A stretch of 61,214 nt of DNA, taken from the NCBI GenBank assembly GCA_002344135.1, contig DDTO01000001.1, positions 130,412 through 191,625 on the forward strand, read 5' to 3'. Both the position numbers and the translations under genes were made by a program. Positions 34,475 to 43,164 of the stretch are shown in pieces. How positions within the stretch are numbered: position 1 is the first letter of the stretch; each line of letters begins with the position of its first letter. This DNA comes from Chthonomonas sp. UBA2362 (GTDB lineage: Bacteria; Armatimonadota; Fimbriimonadia; Fimbriimonadales; Fimbriimonadaceae). Below the pieces are notes generated by a model. That model did not search any database. It had not been told where the DNA came from and saw only the letters and a list, made by a program, of their open reading frames with translations.

Positions 34475-35655
34475 GCGGCCTTCTTAAACTTCTTCGTGAT
34501 GCTTCCCAGCAAGCTCGACTTCGCATCTTTGCGGATCTCTTGTGAGGACAGCGCAGGCTCGGGCATCGCTCCGTAACGCGCTTCGAGGGCGGCGATTGCG
34601 TCGTCACGGGAGCAAACCTGGAGGCGGAGGGCCATTCCGGCGGCCTGCGCGATCGCCTCGGCGCCTGCTATGTCTGGCGGATCGGCGATCAGACAGACCA
34701 ACTCTCCCTCCACGATCGCACTGGGGGCGCACAGGGCACGAAAAGCGAGGTCGGCAGGGACGAGGTCATTGGGTACTTCCGAATCCGGGTCAGCCTTGGC
34801 AGGACCTTCGCCGAGCAAAGCGTCGAGGCGCGAAATCTCCGCCTGTACGACTTTCGGATCGCTTTGCTGCTGAGTGGCGCCCACGGTTGGCATCGCCATC
34901 GGCTCGATCGGATCGGTCAGGTTCACCGGGCTGCTCACGGCCTCGAAGGCCTCGAGAAGGTCGAGGTTCTGGTTACGGGGCTCACTGATATCGCCCGGGG
35001 GCACGTCCTCACCGGCGGGAGCAGCCGCCTGCTCGGCAGCTTGTCGCTGAACGTCGGCCATGAGAGAGGCAAACTCCTCTTCCGTAGCTTCTCGCACGAC
35101 TTCACCTTTCACTTGGGGGGCCGGCTCAATGGGCGCCACCTCCTGCGCCTCGATCTCGGGCAGCGTCTCGGCATCCGCCACGGGCGCGGCCTCGGAGACG
35201 GTCGAATCCTTTTCTTCTTCGACTCGCTCGGGTGCCCCGGTCTCCACGGGCAGCGCTTCCTGCGCCGTTGGCGGAATCGCGCCATCGCCGTAGGCCTTCT
35301 CGATCCCGGACCATACGACATCGAACGGCGCGGTGTGGACTCGGATGGGACCGAGCCGGTCCTCCAGTAGCCGCAGAGCGCCAACATCGGCAGGTTCCCC
35401 CGCTAAGACGATCAGGGTGCCATCGTCCAGCGAGACGGGCAGACATCGCGTGTAGGCCGCGAGCAAGGCGGGAACTCGGGCCAGCGCCTCCGGGCTCGGC
35501 GAAGCACTGGGCGGGGCATCCGATGCGGCCCCTCGACTGGCTTGCTCGACGGCCTGCCTCAGCCTTTGACCGACGGCAGGCTTGGCCTCGACCAGCCTTT
35601 CGAGAGCGGCTCTAATCTCCGCGATTACCGAATCCAGATCGTGTTCCTTTCCCAC
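34471..35655 (-). CDS. Acidic protein with two MshEN/GspE_N-like segments and no ATPase
   Basis: The protein has 394 residues. Two stretches, about 55-115 and 300-365, resemble the second half of the MshEN/T2SSE N-terminal domain. The first reads VPALLAAYTRCLPVSLDDGTL, continuing to IEKAYG. The second reads VPADLAFRALCAPSAIVEGEL, continuing to LEARYG. They share the order 'VP-L-A, P, L-V-L-A-P, R-V, I-ALYG'. Between them is about 180 residues of low-complexity Glu/Ala/Pro sequence, and the C-terminus is basic (KKFKKAA). In pilus ATPases this domain binds c-di-GMP or docks partners, but here no ATPase follows. The start is GTG 35655 with GGAG 5 nt upstream. The domain match is my reading by eye. 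Confidence 0.6.
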   Translation of the reverse strand: MGKEHDLDSVIAEIRAALERLVEAKPAVGQRLRQAVEQASRGAASDAPPSASPSPEALARVPALLAAYTRCLPVSLDDGTLIVLAGEPADVGALRLLEDRLGPIRVHTAPFDVVWSGIEKAYGDGAIPPTAQEALPVETGAPERVEEEKDSTVSEAAPVADAETLPEIEAQEVAPIEPAPQVKGEVVREATEEEFASLMADVQRQAAEQAAAPAGEDVPPGDISEPRNQNLDLLEAFEAVSSPVNLTDPIEPMAMPTVGATQQQSDPKVVQAEISRLDALLGEGPAKADPDSEVPNDLVPADLAFRALCAPSAIVEGELVCLIADPPDIAGAEAIAQAAGMALRLQVCSRDDAIAALEARYGAMPEPALSSQEIRKDAKSSLLGSITKKFKKAA

Positions 35656-35707
35656 ACCGACACTCCAAATGGATTGTCGGACAGGTTCGGCGCGATCCTT
35701 ACGACGC

Positions 35708-36994
35708 TCAGCGGCTGGGCGCGTCGAATCGCAGCGGCGAGAGGCCGCGGATCATCTTCGTCCCTTGCCCCACCAGCCAAAGGTAGTAGTCGTTGGACTG
35801 GCCCTCGTGCGTCAGGAATTGGACTCCCGATGCCTGCGGCGGGGTTTGCGAAACCTTAAAGATCGCGGTTGCCTCGTCGACTTCGTCGAACATCGCCTGG
35901 AACACCATCCTCGCACCCGCTTGGCGAGCTTCGGCAAACTGGGTCCAAAGGAACTGGCCGCCTCGGCGCGGGACCTCGTTGAAAGTGGCGGCCCTCGCGT
36001 TCGACCAACTGAAACCTGGGTAGACCGTCGGCATCATCTCCATCCGATTTCCACGACACCAAGTTATGTCTCCGGCGAGCTGATTTCGCGCGTACAGCCG
36101 GGCGTCGGCAACCGTGCGGTAGCGGCCGATCGTCCACGGACAGACGATGTCTGCCGACCGGATGACGTCGTGGAGTCGCGGGTCAGTGACGCTGTCGCGA
36201 TTGCGGCTGCGCCAATACGTGGGAACGCCGACGACCACGGTGTTCCCTCCGTAGCGGGCGTCGTACTTGAGGAAGTTGATCAGGTCCTTGCACTCGGAGA
36301 GTGTGTACTTGCGGTTGTCCCCGAAGCCGATGCCCCACACCCCCACCACGGGCTTGTAGTTGTGCCGGATGTAGGCGGGATCGTTGCGAATCCGCATGCG
36401 ATCCACTAGTAGCTTCCAGTCCGCGATCACCTTCGCCGTGCCGCCTCGGGGGAGGCTGGACAGGTCGTACATGATCGCATAGGCGCGCCCATTCAGGTTG
36501 GCGCCTTCCCGAGCGTGGTTGAGAACCGTGTTCGTGAACCGAAGGTCGACCGGCTTGTCGATGCGCACACCGAATCGCATCACGAACGCTCCGTCGATGC
36601 CGTAGTCCTTCATCCACCGGAAATGTCGCAGGACGGTCTTGCGGTTGTAACAGCTGAAGACTTCGGCGGTTTGGCCATTGGGGTACTTGAATGAGGTCGC
36701 GTAGCGCTCGTCGGCGTCGTACTCGCTCATATCTGGCCACATCTCGACCGTGCAGTTTTGGGCATCGAAGCCGTTCTGATTCCCCCAATGGAACCAACCC
36801 ATGCTCGACCCGTCGCCATGAGCGGCGAACCAGCCCTGATAACCGGTCATGACCTTGCCGTTCAGAGTTCGGCGATCGACCCCGCTGTTGCTGCCTCCCC
36901 GATATGGACGCATCGTCTCGGCGATGACCTGGTCGCGGGTCAGGGCCTGGGCAGGGCTCAAGGCAAGCAACAACGACAGACTGGTGGCGATCAT
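35708..36994 (-). CDS. Secreted glycoside hydrolase, GH71/GH99-like
   Basis: This 428-residue protein has a signal peptide (about 1-18, LSLLLALSPAQA). The body begins with KVMTGYQGWFAAHGDG and SMGWFHWG, the opening strand pattern of GH99/GH71-like proteins often annotated as xylosidase/arabinosidase. Further TIM-barrel features follow: FRWMKDYGIDGAFVMRFG, YAIMYDLSSLP, KPVVGVWGIGFGD and MVFQAMFDEVDEATAIF, the last containing the acidic cluster near a likely active site. GH99 enzymes cut alpha-mannans and GH71 alpha-1,3-glucan; the substrate here cannot be read. SD AGGGAAGG precedes the ATG. It lies 115 nt downstream of gltX. Confidence 0.83.
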   Translation of the reverse strand: MIATSLSLLLALSPAQALTRDQVIAETMRPYRGGSNSGVDRRTLNGKVMTGYQGWFAAHGDGSSMGWFHWGNQNGFDAQNCTVEMWPDMSEYDADERYATSFKYPNGQTAEVFSCYNRKTVLRHFRWMKDYGIDGAFVMRFGVRIDKPVDLRFTNTVLNHAREGANLNGRAYAIMYDLSSLPRGGTAKVIADWKLLVDRMRIRNDPAYIRHNYKPVVGVWGIGFGDNRKYTLSECKDLINFLKYDARYGGNTVVVGVPTYWRSRNRDSVTDPRLHDVIRSADIVCPWTIGRYRTVADARLYARNQLAGDITWCRGNRMEMMPTVYPGFSWSNARAATFNEVPRRGGQFLWTQFAEARQAGARMVFQAMFDEVDEATAIFKVSQTPPQASGVQFLTHEGQSNDYYLWLVGQGTKMIRGLSPLRFDAPSR

Positions 36995-37109
36995 CTTCCC
37001 TTCCCTCCGGTCGCACCGGAAAACGACGAGCGGCCACAGTTGGCCGTCAATAACACCATATCATAATTTTGGCGGGACATCGCCTTTAGGCGAGAGCCGA
37101 TCTTGCGGA

Positions 37110-38633
37110 TTAAGCAATCTTGCGGGCTTCTTGCAGCCGGTGGCACATTCGCCTGGGTCCGAGGAGGGCCATCAGTTCGAAGAGACCCGGACCGACGGTG
37201 GACCCGGTCAGGGCCACTCGGATGGGATGGACGATCGGCCCGAGCTTCTCGAAGCCGTGCGCCGCGGCCCAGTCCCGCAAGAGCGCTTCGCACTCTTCGA
37301 CGCTCACCCGGTCCCGGCCTTGCAGAGCCGTCATCATGTCCTCGAATAGGCCGGGAACATGATCCAAGCGAAGCCACTTCTCGACCGCCTTGGGATCCAT
37401 GGAAGGATCCTCAACGAAGAAAAACTCGCATGCCGGAGCAAAGTCCGCGAGCGTGGTCGCACGCTCGCGCAGCAGCACCACCGCCTCCCGGGCGTACTCG
37501 GGCTCGCTGCGAGCCGCTTCGGACAGGTGGGCAAACTTCAGACCTACCCCCGTCGAAGCATGATCCTCCCGCGACCAGTACTCGCTTGTCTCCGGCGAGG
37601 CGGCCAGAGCGACGACCCTCTCGAATAGCCCTTCCGAGTCCAATTCCCGAATGTAATGGCCGTTCATCCAGTCCAGTTTCTCGCGGTCGAAAACTCCCGA
37701 CGAAGGCTGGAGTCCATCGAGCGTGAAGGCCTCTGCCAATTCGTCCATGCTCATCAACTCGCGATTGCCGCCAGGCGACCAGCCAATCAGGGCGATGAAG
37801 TTGGCGAGGGCCTCCGGCAGATATCCGGCAGGGCGGAAGTCGAGCACCGCCGTGTCGCCGTGACGCTTGCTGAGCTTCTTGCCATCGGTGCCCTTGATGA
37901 CTGGGACGTGGACGAACTCGGGCGGGGTCCAGCCGAGGGCTTCGAATAGCGCGATATGCTTCGGCGCGCTGGCGATCCACTCCTCGCCCCGAATCACGTG
38001 GGTGATCTCCATGAGGTGGTCGTCGACCATCGCCGCAAGGTGGTAGGTCGGCATCCCGTCCGCCTTGAGCAGGACGGGATCGTCGATCGTGTCCGAGTCG
38101 AACTCGATGCGGCCACGGATCGCGTCCTGCAGAACGATCGTTCGTCCCCTGGGCACGCGCAGTCGAACGACGCCCTGCTTGCCTTCTCGCTCGGCGGCCT
38201 CGACCTGGCTCGGGCTTGCGTCCCGCCACACCCCCCCGAAGTACCCCTCCGGCAATTTGTTGATCTGCTGGTACTCGCGCATTTCGGCGAGTTCCTCCGG
38301 CGTTTCGAAGGCCTTGTAAGCGTCCCCTCGTTCGAGCAGTACCTGGATCCAGCCGTCGTAGATGCCGGCCTCCTTGCGTTCGCTCTGGCGATATGGAGCG
38401 AAAGGGCCTCCCCGATCAGGGCCTTCCTGCCAATCCATGCCGAGCCAATGGAGGCTTTCGACGATATCGTCCTCGCAGCCGGGGATCAGGCGGGCTCGGT
38501 CGGTGTCTTCGATCCGGAGGACGTTCACCCCGCCGAAGTGGCGGGCGAGCAGAAAATCGTACAGCGCCGTGCGGATGTTGCCGACGTGGGGACTGCCTGT
38601 GGGGCTGGGAGCATAGCGGACGCGGACGGACAT
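37110..38633 (-). CDS. gltX: Glutamyl-tRNA synthetase
   Basis: This 507-residue class I synthetase charges tRNA(Glu), or also tRNA(Gln) if the organism uses the amidotransferase route. The catalytic HIGH motif appears as PSPTGSPHVGN and the KMSKS motif as KLSKRHGD. Between them is the Glu-binding pocket region VLRIEDTD, and the C-terminal helical anticodon domain completes the protein. I used ATG 38633 because the conserved RVRYAPSPTG begins within four residues; the longer frame to 38696 adds unconserved sequence. The lipoprotein gene upstream ends 16 nt before it, so the two may be co-transcribed. Confidence 0.96.
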   Translation of the reverse strand: MSVRVRYAPSPTGSPHVGNIRTALYDFLLARHFGGVNVLRIEDTDRARLIPGCEDDIVESLHWLGMDWQEGPDRGGPFAPYRQSERKEAGIYDGWIQVLLERGDAYKAFETPEELAEMREYQQINKLPEGYFGGVWRDASPSQVEAAEREGKQGVVRLRVPRGRTIVLQDAIRGRIEFDSDTIDDPVLLKADGMPTYHLAAMVDDHLMEITHVIRGEEWIASAPKHIALFEALGWTPPEFVHVPVIKGTDGKKLSKRHGDTAVLDFRPAGYLPEALANFIALIGWSPGGNRELMSMDELAEAFTLDGLQPSSGVFDREKLDWMNGHYIRELDSEGLFERVVALAASPETSEYWSREDHASTGVGLKFAHLSEAARSEPEYAREAVVLLRERATTLADFAPACEFFFVEDPSMDPKAVEKWLRLDHVPGLFEDMMTALQGRDRVSVEECEALLRDWAAAHGFEKLGPIVHPIRVALTGSTVGPGLFELMALLGPRRMCHRLQEARKIA

Positions 38634-38649
38634 CGAGGCGTCAGGGTAC

Positions 38650-39480
38650 CTAGCCTTTCTTGAGGAACATCTTCGACTTGCCGTCTGGCGCGACAATCTG
38701 GATTCGACCGTCGTCGAGCACCTTGCCGACCACTACGTCGGGCTCTTCACCCTTCGACTTCTCGCCGCCGACGTGATCCGCGGCCAAGGCGATCTCGTTC
38801 TTGTCCAGCGACCACTCCCCGTCTACTCGAATCCCGATCCGGAATCGGAACTTGCCGTCCTCTCGCAGATCGAGTTTGGCGTGTCGAATCGAGTAGTCCT
38901 GCGCCCGTTCCTCTGGCGTCTTCAAGGGCTCTTCGTACTGGATGTCCTCGACCACCCATCGGCCCACCAACACGCTCTCTTCGGCCGAGACAGCCGGGGG
39001 ACCGACCTTGTCCTCGATCCTCTTGAACGTGGACTTCTCCTCCGGCTTGTCCGACCAGAGGATCATCGTCTTGCCGTCGGAACTGATTTCACCCTTGAAG
39101 ACCAGAGGCTCGTTGTCCGTCGTGACCTTGTTCTTCTTGGCATCTTCCGGGCTCATGCCGCCGACTCGCTCGACCGTCAGCGTCACCTCGTTGCCCTGGC
39201 GTTCCACCTTGCCTTCGGCGAGCAGACCGAGCATGGAGAGTTCGAAAGCCGTTTCGCTCGTGAATTCGAAGTCGAATAGACCTCCGAGCATGGCGGCGAA
39301 AGCTGCGCCGGGGTCGTCTTTCTTGGCGGGGTCGGGCTCGAACTGCCAGACGCCGACAAGATTCCCGCTGGACGCCGAGCCTCCCTTGGTCGGAGTAGGT
39401 GTCGTCGAGCCGGTCGACGAGCCCAACTTGCAGCCAACGAGGAAAAGGAGCGCGAAAAGAACGAGGGCCCAGGTTCTCAT
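38650..39480 (-). CDS. Putative lipoprotein with two repeated beta segments
   Basis: The protein has 276 residues with a lipoprotein signal (VLFALLFLVGC, Cys at about residue 17) and a Ser/Thr/Pro/Lys-rich linker. Two related halves follow, each opening with a 'LVGVWQFE' or 'LVGRWVVED' strand and each containing a charged beta-hairpin with an 'ISSDGKTMILWSD' or 'LDDGRIQIVAPDGK' ending. The repeats suggest a two-domain lipocalin-like or DUF-type beta barrel on the envelope. Function is unknown. TAAGGT lies 6 nt before the ATG. It sits upstream of gltX on the same strand. Confidence 0.72.
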   Translation of the reverse strand: MRTWALVLFALLFLVGCKLGSSTGSTTPTPTKGGSASSGNLVGVWQFEPDPAKKDDPGAAFAAMLGGLFDFEFTSETAFELSMLGLLAEGKVERQGNEVTLTVERVGGMSPEDAKKNKVTTDNEPLVFKGEISSDGKTMILWSDKPEEKSTFKRIEDKVGPPAVSAEESVLVGRWVVEDIQYEEPLKTPEERAQDYSIRHAKLDLREDGKFRFRIGIRVDGEWSLDKNEIALAADHVGGEKSKGEEPDVVVGKVLDDGRIQIVAPDGKSKMFLKKG

Positions 39481-39486
39481 GGCGGG

Positions 39487-39492
39487 ACCTTA
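39487..39492 (-). promoter_or_regulatory. -10-like box TAAGGT, 6 nt before the lipoprotein at 39480
   Basis: TAAGGT ends 6 nt before the ATG. It could drive both the lipoprotein gene and gltX. Confidence 0.4.
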
Positions 39493-39507
39493 TCCGAAAA
39501 ACCTCGC

Positions 39508-40446
39508 CTATTGCTCAAGGGGCGAGCGGAAGACCTCGGTGCTCAGGTACTTGATTCCCGAGTCGACGGCAATGGTCACGACCGTTTCGTCGGCGTCGAG
39601 ACGCTCGGCAATACGCATCGCTGCCAGAACGTTGGCCCCGGTCGACGTGCCGGCGAAGATGCCTTCTTCGGCGGCGAGTCGACGGGCCATTGCCTGCGCT
39701 TCAGCCGACGACACGGCCTCGATCGCGTCTACCGCCGAGGCGTCCCACGCCGGAGGCACGAAGCCCAATCCAACACCTTCGATGCGGTGCCCGCCACTCC
39801 GCCCTCCCGATAGCACTGGCGATTCTGCAGGCTCGACCGCGACGATCTGGGTTCGATCCGGCAAGGCCTCCACGACGCCGAGCAACCCGTGGGCAGTCCC
39901 CACGCAGTCGACGTAGGCCGCGATCCTGTCGCCGAGAGCCCCCCTGATCTCGATTCCCAAGCTATGGTAGCCCCGGGTGGCATCAGGGTTGTTGAGCTGG
40001 TCGACCCAGAATGCATCTTCGCTCGCAGCGATCTCTTTCGCCCGTTCGATCGTCGCCAGAATCAGCTCCCTGGTGATGCGACCTCCATCGCTGAAAAGCA
40101 TGACGACGTGAGCCCCGTAGGCCGCCATGTGACGCCGCTTCTCCTCGCTGGCAGCGTCAGTGACGACGATCGTACACGGATGGCCGAGCGCGGCGCAGAC
40201 GAGAGCCAGCGACGTGCCGGTGCTGCCGCCGCTGTAGTCCACGACGGGCTGACCGGGGCGCAGGCGACCATCCCGACGGGCAGCCTCGATCGATTCGCGG
40301 GCCATCCGGTCCTTCTTGCTCCCAGTAGGATTTGAGGACTCCAGCTTGATGAGAATCCGAGCGCTGTTCGGCCCGGTAACGCGCCTCAGTTCGAGCATCG
40401 GCGTATTCCCGATCGTGTCGAGGACGGTCCGACCCAGCGGTCCCAT
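39508..40446 (-). CDS. Cysteine synthase-family PLP enzyme
   Basis: The protein has 312 residues and is a fold type II beta-replacing enzyme, forming cysteine from O-acetylserine (or a close substrate) and sulfide. The PLP Lys lies in SSNPTGSKKDR, the phosphate loop and substrate loop are DYSGGSTGTSLA, and the C-terminal STGANVLAAM glycine-rich loop is present. CysK, CysM and cystathionine beta-synthase-like members cannot be separated by eye. I prefer ATG 40446 to ATG 40461, because the 15 bases between them contain TACACT placed 6 nt before the second ATG, as in other genes here. Divergent from the coiled-coil gene at 40518. Confidence 0.88.
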   Translation of the reverse strand: MGPLGRTVLDTIGNTPMLELRRVTGPNSARILIKLESSNPTGSKKDRMARESIEAARRDGRLRPGQPVVDYSGGSTGTSLALVCAALGHPCTIVVTDAASEEKRRHMAAYGAHVVMLFSDGGRITRELILATIERAKEIAASEDAFWVDQLNNPDATRGYHSLGIEIRGALGDRIAAYVDCVGTAHGLLGVVEALPDRTQIVAVEPAESPVLSGGRSGGHRIEGVGLGFVPPAWDASAVDAIEAVSSAEAQAMARRLAAEEGIFAGTSTGANVLAAMRIAERLDADETVVTIAVDSGIKYLSTEVFRSPLEQ

Positions 40447-40452
40447 CGGCCC

Positions 40453-40458
40453 AGTGTA
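40453..40458 (-). promoter_or_regulatory. -10-like box TACACT, 6 nt before the cysteine synthase-like start
   Basis: TACACT ends 6 nt before ATG 40446. If this is the -10 box, the earlier ATG at 40461 would lie upstream of the transcription start and could not be used. Confidence 0.45.
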
Positions 40459-40517
40459 CATGACGCTGTCGAGCCGAAAAGTATCGATCCGAGCATCGGG
40501 CGTGCCACAATGAACCT

Positions 40518-41114
40518 ATGATCGACGAACGCGTGCCCGCGCCGGTGCAGCGGGAGAAGACGCTCGACCTCCTGAAGATGCTGGAGAACCTCCACGAACT
40601 GGTGGTCGATCGTCCACGGAAGGTACTGCCGAAGCTCGTCTGGGGCCTCGACGTGGACGAAGCCTCGATGCAGATCGCCAAGATCCGAGCGTCGCTCCCC
40701 ACAGAACTCAAGCAGGCGGTAACGGTGACCCGCGAATCCGAACGGATCGTGGAATCGGCCCGGGAAGATGCCTCCCTCACGATCGAGAGCGCCCGCCGAG
40801 AAGCCGATCGCGTGGTCTCCGATGCCCGGCGCGAAGCCGAGCGGCTGGTCGAGCAGGCTCGCATTCAGCAGCAGCAGATGATCTCCGAGAGCGAGATACT
40901 CAAGCTCACGAAAGCTCAGTGTGAAGAGATCCGGAACGCTGCCGAGCGCGAGGCGAGTCAACTCAAGCGCGGCGCGGAGAAATACGCCTACGACGTGCTC
41001 AATCAGCTGGAGAATGTCGCTGCAAAGGTGATGTCGAACATCGACCGCGGAAAGAGCGAACTCCAGCGAGCGGAGGCAAATCCGGCCCAGCCACGCGAGC
41101 GCACCCGAGTGTAG
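40518..41114 (+). CDS. Coiled-coil protein related to the ATP synthase B/DivIVA-like group
   Basis: The protein has 198 residues. A short N-terminal region (about 1-55) with LLKMLENLHELVVDRPRKVLP and a GLDVDEASMQIAKI stretch precedes a long uninterrupted coiled coil (about 60-185) rich in Glu, Arg, Ala and Gln. This layout is seen in bacterial proteins annotated as ATP synthase F0 B-like or cell-division coiled-coil proteins. No membrane segment is present, so it is not the F0 b subunit itself. A CACAAT box lies 6 nt before the ATG. crcB starts 1 nt after its stop codon. Confidence 0.7.
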   Translation: MIDERVPAPVQREKTLDLLKMLENLHELVVDRPRKVLPKLVWGLDVDEASMQIAKIRASLPTELKQAVTVTRESERIVESAREDASLTIESARREADRVVSDARREAERLVEQARIQQQQMISESEILKLTKAQCEEIRNAAEREASQLKRGAEKYAYDVLNQLENVAAKVMSNIDRGKSELQRAEANPAQPRERTRV

Positions 41115-41115
41115 C

Positions 41116-41499
41116 GTGTCCGACAACGTCACGCGCTCACTGCTCCTCTTCCTGGGCGGCGGACTCGGCGCGAATCTGCGCTTCTGGTTCGGTCAGTGGA
41201 TTCACACTCACAGCGGCGACAGATTTCCCTGGGGAACCCTGGTGGTCAATGCGACGGGTTGCCTCGCGATCGGCCTCGTCATGGGGCTTACGATCAAGTC
41301 CCATCCCCATCCTCATTGGCGGGTGTTCCTCGTCGCCGGCCTGCTCGGCGGTTACACAACTTTCTCCGCCTTCGCCTACGAGACCCTCGACCTCGTGACG
41401 CGACGCGGCTGGTCGTCGGCGATGGGTAACGTCGTGCTCTCGGTTGCTGCCGGACTCATCGGAGCCTGGTTGGGCCTGATGATCGCTAGGGCTCTCTGA
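41116..41499 (+). CDS. crcB: Fluoride exporter CrcB/FluC
   Basis: This 127-residue protein has four membrane helices and works as a dual-topology dimer that lets fluoride leave the cell. Key features are GGGLGANLRFWFG in helix 1, the conserved NATGCLAIG in helix 2 with the channel Asn, and GGYTTFSAFAYE in helix 3 with the Phe-box/TTFS motif. The start is GTG 41116. It follows the coiled-coil gene by 1 nt, so any fluoride riboswitch would have to lie upstream of that gene; none is visible. Its 3' end overlaps the convergent PTPS gene by 14 nt. Confidence 0.93.
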   Translation: MSDNVTRSLLLFLGGGLGANLRFWFGQWIHTHSGDRFPWGTLVVNATGCLAIGLVMGLTIKSHPHPHWRVFLVAGLLGGYTTFSAFAYETLDLVTRRGWSSAMGNVVLSVAAGLIGAWLGLMIARAL

Positions 41500-42304
41500 C
41501 CTCGAAAGCACTTCGCGCGGTCTCGTGCAGCCGTACAGCGACGAGTCGGCCTGGAATCTTATCCCGGAGCCGATCGAAGATCGCCAGCGCGACTACTTCC
41601 GACGTCGGGTTCTGGCCGACAAGCTCGGCAACGTCATCGTTCAGGCACTTGTGGTCGTAGCGGCTGAGGACTTCGGCTTCGACCACGCGGTCGAGTGCGG
41701 CAAGATCGACGATCATGCCCGTCACCGGGTCCGGCTCGCCGGTCACCTCGACCTCGACGACATAGTTGTGCCCATGCCCCTTCGGGTTATTGCACTTGCC
41801 GAATACTTCCAGGTTCGCGGCGTCGGAAAGCCCCGGAGCGTGCAGCCGGTGCGAAGCAGCGAACTCGTAGCTGCGCGTAAGAGTCAACTTTCCTTCCTCC
41901 CATTTCGCCCACAAGTCGGGCGTTTCGTATAACGTGAGCGAGGCCAGATCGACGCCGTCGAGTTGCCCGGCCAAGCGGTCCCGGATTGCATGAAGCATGT
42001 TCTCCAGGCATGGCACCTCGTCGGCAAAGTCGGGCACCTCGTCGTTGAGGCTCTTCAAGTCGTAGGCCCCGACGACCTCTCGGCGAAGCACGGTGTCGAT
42101 GTCTTTGATATTGACCACCATCCCCGTAAGCGGGTCGACCGGTCCTTCGGTGACGACTTCCAGGACAAAGTTATGCCCATGATTGTACGGCGAGGCCCAC
42201 TGGCCGAAAAGACGCCGGTTTTCCTCCGCTGATCGTTCGCTCAGCCAGTACCGGTGCCCGGCCGCGAAGGCGACCTTCCGGACCAGGCGAACCCGCCGGC
42301 TCAT
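41486..42304 (-). CDS. Fused double 6-pyruvoyltetrahydropterin synthase/QueD-like protein
   Basis: The 272-residue protein contains two complete PTPS/QueD folds. In the second (about 135-272), the zinc ligands are His in FAASHRLH and the two in HGHNY, and the catalytic Cys is present in GKCNNPKGHGHNY. In the first (about 1-130), the zinc His residues remain (FAAGHRYW and NHGHNF) but the Cys position reads Trp (GQWASPYNHGHNF), so this half probably lacks catalysis. PTPS-fold enzymes act on dihydroneopterin triphosphate in biopterin, queuosine or folate pathways. The ATG 42304 overlaps the last transporter gene as ATGA, so it belongs to the nucleoside ABC operon. A longer frame upstream is a shadow of that permease. 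Confidence 0.88.
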   Translation of the reverse strand: MSRRVRLVRKVAFAAGHRYWLSERSAEENRRLFGQWASPYNHGHNFVLEVVTEGPVDPLTGMVVNIKDIDTVLRREVVGAYDLKSLNDEVPDFADEVPCLENMLHAIRDRLAGQLDGVDLASLTLYETPDLWAKWEEGKLTLTRSYEFAASHRLHAPGLSDAANLEVFGKCNNPKGHGHNYVVEVEVTGEPDPVTGMIVDLAALDRVVEAEVLSRYDHKCLNDDVAELVGQNPTSEVVALAIFDRLRDKIPGRLVAVRLHETARSAFEVREP

Positions 42305-43164
42305 GCGGACCTCCGGAACGGCCGCCCCAGCGCCGCAGGGGCCGCCGACCCGCGCCCGACCCCGAGCAGGACCAGCAGCGCAACGATGTACGGAAGGGCG
42401 ATCAGCGCCTGGAACGCGATCCCGATCCCCTTGGCCTGGAACACGTACTGAAGCGAATCGAGGGCGCCCACCAGGAGGCAGGCGCCAAACGTCCAGAAGG
42501 GGTTCCAGCGGCCGAAGGTCACCATAGCGATCGCGATAAAACCCCTGCCGGCCGTCATGTTCGTGGCGAAGGAGCCGGCAATCCCGACCGCGAGGTAGGC
42601 CCCCGCGAGCCCGGCCATGGCTCCGCCGACGAGGAGCGCGGCAAGACGGAGCCGGTCCACCGAGTAGCCAGATGCTTCGACTGCTTCGGGGTATTCGCCC
42701 GCTGCTCGGACTGCCAGGCCCCATCGCGTCCTGAACAGCAGGAGCGCTACTGCCGGCACGAGCGCAAGGGTCAGAATCACCACCGCGTCCACCCCGCCGA
42801 ACTTGGAGAGCGTCGGAACGCTCAGCAGTGCCCCGCTCTCACCGAACCGAGCCCGAAACAGTGTTCCTGTTGCGCCCAGTGCGAGCAGATTCAACGCGGT
42901 ACCGACCACGACTTGGTCTACGCTCAGCGCGACCGTGAAGAGGGCCTGTAGAATGGAAAATGCAAGCCCAAAGACCGCTCCGACAACGAGACCCAATCCC
43001 GGCGAGCCGGTGGCGAGCGCCGCGACCATGCCGAAATAGGCTCCCGAGAGCATCACGCCCTCGATTCCGATGTTGAGCGAGCCGGCCTTCTGGTTCACTG
43101 TCTCGCCGAGCGCTGCCAGCGCGACTGGCGTCGAATACACGAGGAGCGCCGCGAGCGAGATCAC
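42301..43164 (-). CDS. Nucleoside-type ABC transporter permease (second)
   Basis: This 287-residue membrane protein of the branched-chain/nucleoside permease family (YufQ/NupQ-like) contains the signature start YSTPVALAALGETVNQKAGSLNIGIEGVML and about eight spans. It starts at GTG 43164, overlapping the stop of the first permease as GTGA. Together with the first permease it should form the heterodimeric channel of a BmpA-type importer. Its stop overlaps the PTPS start by 4 nt. Confidence 0.88.
   Translation of the reverse strand: MISLAALLVYSTPVALAALGETVNQKAGSLNIGIEGVMLSGAYFGMVAALATGSPGLGLVVGAVFGLAFSILQALFTVALSVDQVVVGTALNLLALGATGTLFRARFGESGALLSVPTLSKFGGVDAVVILTLALVPAVALLLFRTRWGLAVRAAGEYPEAVEASGYSVDRLRLAALLVGGAMAGLAGAYLAVGIAGSFATNMTAGRGFIAIAMVTFGRWNPFWTFGACLLVGALDSLQYVFQAKGIGIAFQALIALPYIVALLVLLGVGRGSAAPAALGRPFRRSA

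Noticed and set aside
37033..37093. Short 5-bp hairpins between gltX and the glycoside hydrolase as a terminator or riboswitch
   Set aside because: Stems are short (GGCCA/TGGCC and TCGCC/GGCGA) and no U-tract or conserved riboswitch core is visible.
41100..41116. Fluoride riboswitch before crcB
   Set aside because: Only 1 nt separates crcB from the preceding gene, so there is no room for the aptamer.
41486..42724. A 412-residue PTPS protein starting at 42724
   Set aside because: The first 140 residues are a shadow of the upstream permease; ATG 42304 overlaps that gene's stop as ATGA and begins right at the PTPS fold.
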